Program-made: the position numbers and the translations under genes
Notes under the pieces: generated by a model
Databases searched by the model: none
What the model saw: only the letters and a program-made list of their open reading frames with translations
What the model was told of the DNA's origin: nothing
Source: Petroclostridium sp. X23
Lineage (GTDB): Bacteria > Bacillota > Clostridia > SK-Y3
NCBI RefSeq assembly: GCF_030013905.1
Contig: NZ_CP124862.1
Coordinates: forward strand, 496,001-560,000
Reading direction: 5' to 3'
Length of the DNA: 64,000 bases
In this document: piece by piece, positions 55,501 to 62,568 of the stretch
Layout: each line of letters begins with the position of its first letter
Numbering within the stretch: the first letter of the stretch is position 1

Positions 55501-55878
55501 ACTTCCATCGGGGAATCCTCCTATATACGCTAACCTTTTGGCAGTCTCCACGTCTTTGTAGTACCAGTCGCCCTGATGGACATCGTTAAATGAGCCTTGT
55601 CCCATATCCGAAGAAACATCAAAAGTTCTATTCAGTATACTTACAAATTCTGCTCTTGTGATGCTCTTATCCGGTTTAAAAACGTTATCCGGGTAGCCAT
55701 GTATAAACCCCCGGCTTATAAACTCTGAAATGTTTTGCTCCGCCCAATGCCCCTTTATATCATTGAAAGAAGCTGTTTCCTGCTGGGCATATGCAATGCC
55801 AGGTACCGCAAACTGCACCAGCAAAGTAAAAACCAGTATAATGCATATGTTCTTGTATCTGCTCTTTGTTAAAAACAT
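46558..55878 (-). CDS. Giant S-layer-anchored multidomain surface protein (3106 aa)
   Basis: Largest gene of the window. Signal peptide (about 1-31); three SLH domains (about 35-205; ITRAEFV, LSREQAAAIIYRF, ISRAEAVTILLGA) for attachment to secondary wall polymer; two carboxypeptidase-regulatory-like beta domains (about 217-370); a Ser/Asn linker; an IPT/TIG domain (about 409-494); a long helical region (about 500-950). Then come further TIG-like domains (about 1170-1340), a beta-propeller with Asp-box-like repeats (about 1345-1745), a TolB-like propeller (about 1765-2060), a Calx-beta domain (about 2066-2183), an FnIII domain (about 2190-2283), a PQQ-like propeller (about 2296-2676) and three more Calx-beta domains (about 2683-3023). 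Domain borders are read by eye. It is monocistronic. Function probably surface binding or scaffold; no catalytic motif seen. Confidence 0.88.
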   Translation of the reverse strand: MFLTKSRYKNICIILVFTLLVQFAVPGIAYAQQETASFNDIKGHWAEQNISEFISRGFIHGYPDNVFKPDKSITRAEFVSILNRTFDVSSDMGQGSFNDVHQGDWYYKDVETAKRLAYIGGFPDGSFKPAEALSREQAAAIIYRFLNITQAIDESLSNIFGDGDNISEWAKNGVYALKEYGLISGMPDGSFLPQKSISRAEAVTILLGALRKVEGKTGIEGRLYADDLPLAGVSVRVFVPGEDQPVCEVITDGDGLFYCDVQQGEYDITAVSDQKVGYDAGINVRKGYLSLFKMNIVKGCRITGYALDGNSKALSNTTLYFRTNPVYTTVTDEDGYFSLVVPKSRKYALYYKEDGEKKEIADFEAGSEDGEINLGKVQKGKQVTAGAGGSSTASSGNDDSNDSSQPSAGGPVISSIEPGSGIFGSTVKIKGTKFGGNREDVEVTFKGSKQGEMQAGIVSVSENELEVMVPGIIQESAKVTVRVGNLQSNSKDFELMGLPEAKEQEDMAQDTLNSIKRLITATKHETEIGLAPFLDQDLSNSMKQELDTMLNDIQSSMDRLTAGKSEEELKIINDLLANPAVKSQLDEINQAAEVLSHSTITEALGNIAEAKEMLREVKNMLDNLAYVLTVARNTAVALAAASILYGDMATAATLTSIAGEINNILSLAINPAREIVAGILSILDMAPTKAVSDSLVLYAYQNDLGIDQYFENLEQNYNSREPGPFYEEKVNKLSSVVSVIQGDISNISDPEKVGTKAADLAADILQQYDVKSKLQQAMQKMNTLQQAGAAAGYTNKENTLSALKDYAGWMTDVADAVTALREKAKDKADDYANAALIESGENPLLVPALSLNKKLYLINQQEETADSENGIQANAYYQVYLSTALLLSRTLAEMDFNYFEEVPMEDLISGSWYDINDNQPGSLSEHIFVFVKKIGKITPEQVAQIEEDGVGQVEDLGCIYVTQPYFFKGHVDFTSRDNDFLNIENVLNQTGNSVDSLTGGGNMITRMITKMMMKLADDKLDDLLRVNLTDVDVALKVSFFDDDGTERKTSDIIDWQWVSGKQTVEGVEVENKLMLKAKKTGEENIMITAVLVEGEDYLEEDKEAFSIKRRIKAVSGYQTGDPYEKGPEVENITNLDMVAEGTDGSSNQGYIGDILAVDGFGFSKMTNEYQNVFFGEAPGYNETGAAKKWMQSDNDFRNFKVEIPDALTGSFIVSVGPDGGTKEKWPSNPLDFTILNPRVDYMNPTAIKGEAWPVWGRGFSHTASHNKGMWPGSAVSNVIKPPAASQPMDSFSQYDEPVNLENHYVLHPLHRRLDFVVPSSAATGAFHINTIGALNTEDHDVIVRSFSNKAVLSDEQRRGLRPSIARDNTTGKRIAVWIDQTETFGNKLAAASIGQSGKANNPVVVSDNIGGIPSAPERPSVSAGQGIYQVVWTGAVNGNDEILFSISDDGIRWSEPINISNSSNAASIQPVVRAEDIDSDGDADAVIAWTEDNGSISRVYTAVLKNNGNTFTIEKNKVLSGGSIAGDPEIAVKGAHIAFLWSEGANRNVYLQQYDDGSNQWSGVINISNNADASRYPSAVFNTNPATGEEGIAVVWENINPVSEDGRLTDYKEDIFFARVQDGTVSTPVNLTKSRVHSQRPVIANDADQNLALTWIEQGYEDQDQDRADFYASAVMFARSFNGGDEFHRPYMVLQSHHNSTRLGHPAVTADEQGYVSVMWQEASGDNSKILFTTTEGSASKPDGNIENEMQGKAMDYNVFGSILAQSDGTPLRTLGGIKEKPDYSPSGRYLAYADEGWVMEAEADGAHPIGIFSGFNDMPVEVYWSPNEEILSANFVEYGFLVFDRQGKRKDVVEEGVYNTGKVVFDNPWFEDTALTNIIITDMVEREDANGQKQDVWTVADAYTNVLDNYGQSTGRFGENGDTYAVYAPDGTKIALLKHKDNDEIYKQSVQPDFLFKGRLYIAGTHGGYQPPLTEGYTVSAPAWSPDSTKIVFVNEEDSGKYVYIVAPYKKNNSPIKLTDTVNDAVRVRFSIDGQKVYVLRENGYASIDVGSGTVQNVSGFPWAYLKLNAPGGSLVLSTESIDLNEGSSGQVSVKLLRQPAGQVIVNVTDDEQSGIKASPEQLIFDAGNWDAPQEITIEAEDDQLYEGNRNRVVGFTLESEDESFNHYINRNIYITVLEDEPAAGDVTPPQWENASITVTKKGSTRVAISWAGASDEDGIKGFKIYLDGALYGEVSDEKAVINGLQKGTTHTVKIEAVDLNGNESTTGPQTTFETESQDYFYPGDYYSAEGLEVGQGQPIEEGWTRQSIYSGLQGQGMDWCYRPSENLWSVSAPVIGNDGTLYYTGKSSLGDEGYLYAVNADGSLKWKKTFSKALEGSQAAPTLTKDGHLIYIGKEQVFCVNQSGNTLWTFTPDAAYVHSSGTPIAGDQLIAVGAAAAQDGTVYIAATNPSFKRLMLYAVKDGIKAWKYESSMYSDSAAGWNGNMVTAPAVMQDGNILFGKDIVRSTGTKDRSVEDASNLGIRTSSVISNQNRIYIAAGQYIGSAKGDLYIADGNSMEVLGSVETDHPENAGIAVAADGTAYIGSKNGVLYAVSPDGAVEWQSDADGAVIGAPIVDGEGNIYFAADQRKIYALDGSGRQKWVFDTLPAGSGPGVISSPSLGYGGRLYFTTVKGLYCIGSAASDSVAFEKDSSTFNEDAGTVDIVLSRNGDASGQRIVYVDIDSASTADSSQYGLPQTEIIFEDGETTKNITLTLQDDNQMDGYKTIILKIIKVIGGASIGNTDRTVVTITDNEQGDVLSLEKDAYTVSESEGKIDVKVVRTFGGTNPPDASVDYRTNNGTAAAGTHYEEVSGTLTFTGNEREKTISIPIIDNASYDGDKDFTITLKNEVGGAALDKVSANIQITDDDAQPSIEFAFDSMEIGEDAQTVTLYVYRTGGLNTVAGIFAEWNSVLSTAETGSDLDKFSGTYLQFEQGESQKSFTLNIIDDSEEEWGEYIVLDLMNPQNASAGSKWRMTISIKDNDKCVQAPSATAGWEGGYAYIMLGNLIPGAKVRLYKSDGTLQRDPFNVGSDTYRINSVPEGIGYYVTQEVGGIESPSSNVVDIKQ

Positions 55879-56110
55879 TTTTAGCCCCCCATTTTTATAA
55901 TTTTAACATTATTTCCCATACTTATCATAAAGATAATCCTTCTATTTTTCCAGTACCGATCGGCCAAAAAATGGTCACTGATCCGGTTCTGATATTGGTA
56001 TTATCATGACTATCAATAGTCACTCATCATGACTATATCTTATTAAAATTATAAAATAGGATGGAATAAGCCATCGCTATCTGATAAAATAGCTTATGGG
56101 TGGTGCTTGT
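55879..56110. promoter_or_regulatory. Upstream region of the giant SLH gene with a dyad
   Basis: Non-coding. The minus-strand leader has GGGGGG just before the ATG. Farther upstream a dyad with GACTATCAATAGTC (56009-56022) sits inside a larger CATGACTAT/ATAGTCA repeat at 55998-56035, a plausible operator. No -35/-10 pair stands out. Confidence 0.4.
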
Positions 56111-56307
56111 ATGCTAGTATCCGAAAAGCTTGCATCAGAAATCCATACAATCGTAATATTTCATATTGCGGCCATTTTATTTATAACCGGCTTTACTACA
56201 TATATCATCTTAAAAGCAAAAAAAACACCGCTGCTGTACAGCTTTATAGCCGTAGCCGCGATGATCTGTTTATGGATGTTTTCGAAAATTCTCAAATGGG
56301 CTGCTTT
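56111..56307 (+). pseudogene. 5' fragment of a membrane sensor histidine kinase
   Basis: Plus-strand MLVSEKLASEIHTIVIFHIAAILF and GFTTYIILKAKKTPLLYSFIAVAAMICLWMFSKILK read as the first two helices of a 7TM-type sensor kinase N-terminus. After ILK the frame loses similarity and stops at 56362. The next ~240 bases contain a related sensor segment on the opposite strand, so an inversion with deletion destroyed the gene. Confidence 0.6.
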
Positions 56308-56545
56308 TTCTTCCTACACAAGCAATACAATACCTGTATCTCAAGTACACCGGCTGCTTTGATGGTTTCGTGTTTCGCCAAAGGTGTAATGCTTAAAACA
56401 GATTGCATGATCTGGTACACATGTGTGCAGTTTTTATCAAACAGTATGCTTTCGTGCTATTTGCGATTGGTCTCTATGATATTTCCTTGATAATCACATA
56501 TAATAGCGATATCTTTCATTGTAAAAAATAACGCTGCAAGGTCAG
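56308..56545 (-). pseudogene. Inverted PAS-domain fragment of the same sensor locus
   Basis: Minus-strand translation DLAALFFTMKDIAIICDYQG, NIIETNRK then stop, then HESILFDKNCTHVYQIMQSV and LSITPLAKHETIKAAGVLE looks like a PAS domain core interrupted by one in-frame TAG. It adjoins the plus-strand kinase 5' fragment head to head. Confidence 0.5.
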
Positions 56546-56672
56546 GAGTTATATAAACATTATTCCTCCACGTGATTTTGCAAAAGATATATATTGCCAT
56601 ATCTATTTAAAAACAATAGTGAATAGTAAGAAACGAACCATCCACGCCTTACTATTCACTACACATCCTTTC

Positions 56673-57020
56673 TCATCCCGGCGGCCAGCCAAGATTTCTT
56701 CCTCCCAGCAGGTGAAAATGGATATGACCTACTGTCTGTCCGCCGTCCTGACCACAGTTATTAACGATTCTAAAACCTCGGTCGGCAATCCCTAAATCAA
56801 CAGCAAGCTTTTGGCATACTTTGAATATATGCGCAATAATATCCGCATCCTTTTCCCCAATATCCATTGCCGATGAAAAATGCTGTTTGGGGATCACAAG
56901 GACATGAACGGGCGCCGCAGGGTTAATATCTTTGAAGGCCAATACCTTTTCATCCTCATATACCACAGAAGCCGGAATCTCTTTCGCTGCAATTTTACAA
57001 AAAATACAATCTGATATCAT
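56673..57020 (-). CDS. hinT: HIT-family nucleotide hydrolase (HinT-like)
   Basis: 115 residues of the Hint branch: CIFCKIAAKEIPASVVYEDE with two Cys, AFKDINPAAPVHVLVIPKQH, and the catalytic triad HIHFH (99-103) followed by LLGGRNLGWPPG. Likely a purine nucleoside phosphoramidase. GGAGACG precedes the ATG. Its end abuts a GTGAATAGT tract. Near alaS as in other Clostridia. Confidence 0.95.
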   Translation of the reverse strand: MISDCIFCKIAAKEIPASVVYEDEKVLAFKDINPAAPVHVLVIPKQHFSSAMDIGEKDADIIAHIFKVCQKLAVDLGIADRGFRIVNNCGQDGGQTVGHIHFHLLGGRNLGWPPG

Positions 57021-57159
57021 TACAATCGTCTCCTTTCGTATACTAGTTCACAGGTATTAAATAGTTTACGATTTACGGTTCACAGTTCACAGAATCCACT
57101 GTTTATACTGCCCATTGTTAACTAAAATAGATCAAATTGTGGGGACGGTTCGAGAATGT

Positions 57160-57285
57160 TGAAAAAGTGCTTGATTGGTCAGTCGCAAAGCATGGGGACG
57201 GACCTACAGCTTCCCTAAAAAGCAAGCGCAGCAGTAGGTCCGTCCCCATGCTTCACTCCTTCTGGGTGCTAAATCAGACTTTTCA
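57160..57285. mobile_element. MITE-like hairpin element (TGAAAAAGTSC termini), copy 2
   Basis: 126 bp, nearly identical to the element at 9893 but in the other orientation: TGAAAAAGTGCTTGATTGGTC left end, GGGGACGGACCTAC core stem, AGACTTTTCA right end. It appears inserted within another repeat, since GGGGACGGTTCGAGA flanks the left and TCTCGGACGGTTCC the right. Lies between the HIT gene and alaS. Confidence 0.85.
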
Positions 57286-57379
57286 GTAGTCTCGGACGGT
57301 TCCATCGTTTATGCTTCAATACTCCGCTACAGTTCGGAAATCTCACATATTCTCGTACAACATTTCTGTGAACCGTGAA

Positions 57380-60022
57380 CTAATCATTTACCTGCTTTTC
57401 TACAAGTTCTACAACAATACTCAATGCCTGGTCAATCTTGCTTACATCTTTTCCGCCGGCCTGTGCCATATCCGGGCGTCCGCCACCACCGCCGCCTGCG
57501 GTCTTAGCAACTTCCCTGATGATATTGCCGGCATGTATTCCTTTACCGACCACATCTTTTGTAGCTGTTGTAATGAAGTTTACTTTTCCATCTTTCCCGG
57601 TCGCAAGTACTACCACACCGGAACCCAGCTTATCTTTCAGCGTATCTCCCATATTTCTCAGGCCATCCATATCCAGATCGTCCATTCTGGCGGTGATTAC
57701 TTTAACACCTTTCACTTCAACCGTTTTAGAAAGAATATCATCTGCCGCTCCGCTAGCCAGCTTGCTTCTTAGACTTTCTATTTCCTTTTGCGCAGCTTTT
57801 AAATCACTGACCACCGTTTCCGCTTTTTTCACTACATCTGCAGCACCGCTCTTAAGAACAGCCGCCACTTCATTCAATGCCTGCTCATTTTCTTTGTAAA
57901 CCTTAAGTGCTTCCAATCCGGTAACAGCTTCGATTCTTCTTACGCCGGCGGCTACTCCGCCTTCACTTAATATTTTAAATGTACCTACTTGGCTGGTAGC
58001 ATTTATATGGCAGCCTCCACATAGTTCAAGGCTGTAGTCGCCCATTTTGACAAGTCTTACGATATTTCCGTATTTTTCGCCAAACAATGCGGTAGCACCC
58101 ATTTTTTTTGCTTCTTCAATGGACATTTCTTTAGCTTCCACAGGAATACTATCGAGTATTACTTTATTCACTTCATTTTCTACCTTTTCAAGTTCTTCTT
58201 TGGTCATGCCGGAATAATGAGAGAAGTCAAATCTCAATCTTTCAGGTGTAACAAGGGAACCGGCCTGAGCTACATGCTCACCTAAAACGTTACGCAAAGC
58301 TTTTTGCAGCAAATGGGTAGCTGAGTGATTTCTAGAAATGGATTGTCTTCTCTCTAGATCTATCACCGCTTTCAATTCTGCACCTTTTTTTACTTCACCC
58401 GATTCTATCTCGCAAATGTGGATGTATTTTCCTTCCCCTTGTTTTTTGCAATCCAACACTTTGATTTTGACAGTATCACTTTCTAAGGTTCCGATATCAC
58501 CAAGCTGTCCGCCGCTTTCACCATAAAACGGTGTTTTGTCCAGAATGATTTTTACCTGTTCTCCCTCGGATGCCTTATCAACTTCTTTATCATCTTTTAC
58601 AATAGCTAATACGGCAGATATAGATGCAAATTCAAAGTATCCAATAAATTGGGTACTTACATTTTGATCCAGGGTCGAGAAAGCGTCTCCTCCCCAAGCA
58701 GCCGTATCCGAGTCTTGACGAGCCGCTCTGGCTCTTTCTCTTTGTTCATTCATCTCTTTATTAAAACCGTCTTCATCAATTTCCATATTCTGCTCGGCTA
58801 ATATTTCTATTGTCAAATCCACCGGGAATCCATAGGTGTCATACAATTTAAAGGCTTTTTCGCCACTGAGGACCTTTTGATTATTTTCTTTCAGTTCACC
58901 TATATATTGATTCAGAATATTCAAACCTTGATCGATGGTTTCGTCAAATCTTTCTTCTTCTACCTTGATCACTTTTTTAATATATTCACGTTTCTCTTCC
59001 AGCTCAGGATATGCTTCTTTTGATTCTGTGATAACTGTCTCAGCTACGTCATGCAAAAACGGTTTCTCAACACCAAGCAACTTACCGTGACGTGCCGCTC
59101 TTCTAAGCAGCCTTCTCAACACATATCCTCTTCCTTCGTTGGAAGGCAGGATTCCATCCGAAACCATGAAAGTAGTGCTGCGGATATGATCGGTGATAAC
59201 ACGAAGAGACACATCGGTTTTGGCGCTATCCTTATATCTCACTCCGGCAACTTTACTGACATGCTCCATGATATTCTTTACCGTGTCTACTTCAAATAAA
59301 GACCCTACTCCCTGCATAATAGCCGCCAGTCTTTCCAATCCCATTCCGGTGTCTATGTTTGGTCTAGGCAGAGGATGATAGTTTCCTTGGTCATCTTTGT
59401 CAAACTGAGTAAATACAAGATTCCAGAACTCTACGAAACGGTCGCAATCGCATCCTACTTTACAGTTCGGATCATCACACCCGGCTTCCGGACCTCTATC
59501 GAAGTATATCTCCGAACATGGGCCGCACGGACCGGTACCGTGTTCCCAGAAATTATCTTCTTTACCCATCCGCACAATTCTATCCTCGGGTACGCCTACT
59601 TCTTTTGTCCATATTTCAAAGGCTTCATCATCTTCCAGATATATACTTACCCACAGCTTGTCTATCGGAAGTTTTAAATCTTGGGTTATAAATTCCCATG
59701 CCCATGCTGTTGCTTCTTTTTTAAAGTAATCTCCGAAAGAAAAATTTCCTAACATTTCGAAAAACGTACCGTGACGAGCCGTTTTTCCTACGCGCTCAAT
59801 ATCCGGCGTACGTATGCATTTTTGACAGGTAGTAACCCTCTTTCTGGGTGGCACTTCTTTGCCTGTAAAATATGGTTTTAACGGTGTCATCCCTGCATTG
59901 ATCAACAGAATACTCGGGTCATTCTGAGGTACCAATGGAAAACTAGGCATTCTCAAATGATCCTTGCTTTCAAAAAAACTTAAATATCTTTCTCTTATTT
60001 CATTTAACCCTAACTTCTGCAT
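57380..60022 (-). CDS. alaS: Alanyl-tRNA synthetase
   Basis: Charges tRNA-Ala. About 880 residues: class II catalytic domain ([17 protein letters not shown]; motif 2 region [18 protein letters not shown]), tRNA recognition domain, editing domain with [12 protein letters not shown] (HxxxH) and [13 protein letters not shown], and the C-terminal glycine-rich C-Ala domain ([17 protein letters not shown]). I use ATG 60022, nine bases after AGAGG; ATG 60031 would overlap that site, and the frame upstream to 60118 runs through the T-box terminator. Regulated by the T-box upstream. Confidence 0.97.
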   Translation of the reverse strand: MQKLGLNEIRERYLSFFESKDHLRMPSFPLVPQNDPSILLINAGMTPLKPYFTGKEVPPRKRVTTCQKCIRTPDIERVGKTARHGTFFEMLGNFSFGDYFKKEATAWAWEFITQDLKLPIDKLWVSIYLEDDEAFEIWTKEVGVPEDRIVRMGKEDNFWEHGTGPCGPCSEIYFDRGPEAGCDDPNCKVGCDCDRFVEFWNLVFTQFDKDDQGNYHPLPRPNIDTGMGLERLAAIMQGVGSLFEVDTVKNIMEHVSKVAGVRYKDSAKTDVSLRVITDHIRSTTFMVSDGILPSNEGRGYVLRRLLRRAARHGKLLGVEKPFLHDVAETVITESKEAYPELEEKREYIKKVIKVEEERFDETIDQGLNILNQYIGELKENNQKVLSGEKAFKLYDTYGFPVDLTIEILAEQNMEIDEDGFNKEMNEQRERARAARQDSDTAAWGGDAFSTLDQNVSTQFIGYFEFASISAVLAIVKDDKEVDKASEGEQVKIILDKTPFYGESGGQLGDIGTLESDTVKIKVLDCKKQGEGKYIHICEIESGEVKKGAELKAVIDLERRQSISRNHSATHLLQKALRNVLGEHVAQAGSLVTPERLRFDFSHYSGMTKEELEKVENEVNKVILDSIPVEAKEMSIEEAKKMGATALFGEKYGNIVRLVKMGDYSLELCGGCHINATSQVGTFKILSEGGVAAGVRRIEAVTGLEALKVYKENEQALNEVAAVLKSGAADVVKKAETVVSDLKAAQKEIESLRSKLASGAADDILSKTVEVKGVKVITARMDDLDMDGLRNMGDTLKDKLGSGVVVLATGKDGKVNFITTATKDVVGKGIHAGNIIREVAKTAGGGGGGRPDMAQAGGKDVSKIDQALSIVVELVEKQVND

Positions 60023-60067
60023 CTTTTCCATCCTCTCACTATAACATTTATATACAATATTTCTAAA

Positions 60068-60325
60068 AAAATAAAAACCCCCGTCTCTATTAAAACAATA
60101 GGGACGAGAGTTATTCACGCGGTACCACCCTAGTTATTGAGGCATGCTTGTCCTCAACCACTCTATACGCTTTAACGCAGCCATACGTCAATATCTACTC
60201 CATTTCGATATCGATACTCGGGAGCTGCTTCCATTAACCCCGGCAAAGAATCTTTCAGCCCAGGATTCTCTCTCTGAATGCGTTCATTAATGTACTACTC
60301 TCCGTCATCATATTTTTACTGTCAT
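60068..60325 (-). promoter_or_regulatory. T-box leader of alaS
   Basis: Minus strand carries the antiterminator signature AACTAGGGTGGTACCGCG (60112-60130 region), followed by a terminator stem GUCUC/CGUCCC-type (CUCUCGUCCCUAUUG / UAGAGACGGGGG) and a U run. Stem I shows GAGAGAAUCC...GCUGAAAGAUUCU and a specifier stretch GGAAGCAGCUCCC near 60221-60232. GCA (60226-60228) or the following GCU is the probable Ala specifier codon. The leader senses uncharged tRNA-Ala. Confidence 0.93.
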
Positions 60326-60339
60326 TATTCCTATGCGAT

Positions 60340-60368
60340 ATTATATATAATCATGTGTTAGTTGTCAA
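60340..60368 (-). promoter_or_regulatory. Sigma-A promoter of alaS
   Basis: Minus strand TTGACA (-35), a 17-base spacer and TATAAT (-10): a perfect consensus promoter, placed about 15-20 nt upstream of the T-box RNA. Confidence 0.92.
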
Positions 60369-60411
60369 TTCACAATCACAAATATTATGCAAGTGCATCA
60401 GAACAATTTTA

Positions 60412-61455
60412 TTATACTATACTTTTTATGATTCTGCTTCCTATTACTTTAATGATCCCCGTTACAGGAACAGCAAGCAACAGGCCAATGAATCCGAAAA
60501 ATTTCCCACCCGCAAGTACCGCTATAATAATAACTACAGGATGCAGCCCTACTCTACTTCCGACAATCCTGGGCGATAACACGGCACCTTCTATTTGTTG
60601 TATGATTACATACAACAACACAACCCATATCACGCTAACGGGATGATCTATAAACGCAATAATCACAGCAGGGACTACACCTAAAATCGGACCAAAGTAA
60701 GGGATGATATCCAGCAATCCTGCAATAATCCCTAATATTAAAGAGTATTTGATTCCCAATATCCACAATCCGACGGCCGTAATCATACTTAGCATTGCTG
60801 CAACCAACAGCTGCCCGCGTATAAAGCCTGATAATACAACATCAATGTCTTTGACCAAGAACAGAACCCATGCTCTTACCTTTCTAGGAACCAATGATTG
60901 CAAAACTTTTTTGAATCTAACGATATCCTTGGTCATATAAAATGCGATAACAACCCCTAAAATAAAATCGAACAAAAAAGAAAAGGCCCCGGTAATAAGC
61001 TCTACGACGGTTTGTAGTGTTTCAACAAGAGATTCCTGCATATGATATATGTTCTGATCCAGTATTTCTTTAATACGTATAGGCAGATCACTGTGCTGGT
61101 ATCTAATTACAAACTCATAGAATAAGATATTATATCTTTCAAAATATATGGGTATTGTTTGCGTTAAATCCTTTATACTTCTAACCAATTGAGGGATGAT
61201 AAATACCAGTACGGCACCCATGACTACCGCTACAAACAAATATACAAAAGCGATTCCTATCCCTCTGGGTATTTTTCTATCTTCAAGGAGATTCACCAAA
61301 GGATTCAATAGATAGGTAATTAACAGTGCAAAAAAAACAGGGCTTAGCAACTCCATCAATGGCTTACGTATCGTATAGATGAAAAAAACCAGCAACACAG
61401 CGGCAATGATTACAACAGCATACAGTAAATATTTTTTTTGTAAAACAGATTTCAT
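60412..61455 (-). CDS. AI-2E family transporter
   Basis: 347-residue polytopic membrane protein with about eight helices, of the AI-2E/YrrI-type family. Motifs: GIAFVYLFVAVVMGAVL, FDFILGVVIAFYMTKDI, LGIIAGLLDIIPYFGPILG and VGLHPVVIIIAVLAGGKFFG. Substrate unknown; the family name does not prove export of AI-2. Located immediately upstream of alaS, as in Bacillus (yrrI-alaS). Confidence 0.93.
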   Translation of the reverse strand: MKSVLQKKYLLYAVVIIAAVLLVFFIYTIRKPLMELLSPVFFALLITYLLNPLVNLLEDRKIPRGIGIAFVYLFVAVVMGAVLVFIIPQLVRSIKDLTQTIPIYFERYNILFYEFVIRYQHSDLPIRIKEILDQNIYHMQESLVETLQTVVELITGAFSFLFDFILGVVIAFYMTKDIVRFKKVLQSLVPRKVRAWVLFLVKDIDVVLSGFIRGQLLVAAMLSMITAVGLWILGIKYSLILGIIAGLLDIIPYFGPILGVVPAVIIAFIDHPVSVIWVVLLYVIIQQIEGAVLSPRIVGSRVGLHPVVIIIAVLAGGKFFGFIGLLLAVPVTGIIKVIGSRIIKSIV

Positions 61456-61511
61456 TTTTTACACCCTATGTATTTATTTGTTTTATCGACATAAGCACAG
61501 CGTGAAACCGC

Positions 61512-61638
61512 TGATAAAGTGCTTGATTTGTCAGTCGCAAAGCGTGGGGACGGACCTACTGCTTCCCTAAAAAACAAGCGCAGCAGTAGGTCCGTCCCCA
61601 CGCTTCACTCCTTCTATGTGCTAAATCGGACTTTCTCA
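61512..61638. mobile_element. MITE-like hairpin element (TGAAAAAGTSC termini), copy 3
   Basis: 127 bp, TGATAAAGTGCTTGATTTGTC left end, GGGGACGGACCTAC/GTAGGTCCGTCCCC core stem, GACTTTCTCA right end; same orientation as the copy at 57160. Lies between the YtxH-like gene and the AI-2E transporter. Confidence 0.88.
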
Positions 61639-61660
61639 GTTATTTCTAACAGTAGCAAAA

Positions 61661-61852
61661 TTAACGTCTCATATCCATAACCTCTTCAAGAACCTCGCCA
61701 ATTACCTCTCCCATCGATCTCATAAGGTGTCCGCTTTTTCTTTTTAACCTTTTTCTATCTCTCTCTTCCATAGGATTCATCATCATAGCTACTGTCGCTC
61801 CCACGATCGTCCCTGTAATCAATCCTCTAGTAAAATTATTTCCTCTCATCAT
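61661..61852 (-). CDS. YtxH-like small membrane-anchored protein
   Basis: 63 residues with one short Gly/Ala hydrophobic segment (RGLITGTIVGATVAMMM) then a basic and acidic helix (EERDRKRLKRKSGHLMRSM). Similar in layout to YtxH general-stress proteins, but too short for a firm family call. It overlaps the PRC-barrel gene by 17 bp, indicating coupling. Confidence 0.72.
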   Translation of the reverse strand: MMRGNNFTRGLITGTIVGATVAMMMNPMEERDRKRLKRKSGHLMRSMGEVIGEVLEEVMDMRR

Positions 61853-62399
61853 CTTTACTTCCTTTCGCTAATAATCTTTTTATTCCTTTGCCGCTATATT
61901 TTAAGTCATTGATATTTTGTTGATCTATCATTACTATTCCCTGTTCCAATTGTATTGATTCAGCAACAGGTATAATTTTTAGACCCTCTATGATATCCTG
62001 CACGATGCCGTCGGATACTTGCAATTCTTCTAAGGAACCAATCTCCCAGTCAAAAGATATGTCTTGAATATCGCCGATGTTCATTCCATTATTGCTATAG
62101 ACAGGTGTCCCAATAAATTCCTCCATATATTTTTTTGCATTTTTAAATCGTGATTGCGACAACACATCATATGATATTAATCCATCACTGTTTTTGATCA
62201 GTACCGCACTTGTACCTATATTGATGATATTCTCCATTAAAATGATTCTATGATTGAATATCACCTTTTTACAATGGACTGCTAGGGCAAGAATTTTTTT
62301 TATTTGCGTATCAAAAATAATATCTTTTACAATGGCTATTTTTTCACCGGATTGTACGCTTATTACCGGCAGCCCGATCATTGTACTAAACCTCAGCAT
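61836..62399 (-). CDS. PRC-barrel domain protein (YrrD-like)
   Basis: 187 residues containing two PRC-barrel-like beta domains: LRFSTMIGLPVISVQSGEKIAIVKDIIFD and YMEEFIGTPVYSNNGMNIGD. These folds bind RNA or form adaptor interfaces; a specific role is not known. In Firmicutes such a gene often lies near alaS. Upstream faces the DUF1015 gene divergently. Confidence 0.85.
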   Translation of the reverse strand: MLRFSTMIGLPVISVQSGEKIAIVKDIIFDTQIKKILALAVHCKKVIFNHRIILMENIINIGTSAVLIKNSDGLISYDVLSQSRFKNAKKYMEEFIGTPVYSNNGMNIGDIQDISFDWEIGSLEELQVSDGIVQDIIEGLKIIPVAESIQLEQGIVMIDQQNINDLKYSGKGIKRLLAKGSKDDERK

Positions 62400-62509
62400 A
62401 TACCTGCTCCATTTCCAGTTGATTTTTATTAATAATATTATTATGTGAATGAATGTTTATTTAAATTCATATGCTTAGATTCATATAATCTTTGATTAGA
62501 GCAATCTAC

Positions 62510-62538
62510 TTGACTATAAAGAAATTATGATATAAAAT
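62510..62538 (+). promoter_or_regulatory. Sigma-A promoter for the DUF1015 gene
   Basis: TTGACT, 17-base spacer, TAAAAT, 30 bases before ATG 62569 with AGAGGTGATTAAT between. A strong match for a vegetative promoter. Confidence 0.75.
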
Positions 62539-62568
62539 TGCATGGAGATTTTCTGAGAGGTGATTAAT

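Noticed and set aside
46558-55878. Numerous 60-200-codon frames in other frames of the giant gene
   Set aside because: All lie within a clearly coding frame and lack Shine-Dalgarno sequences and family features.
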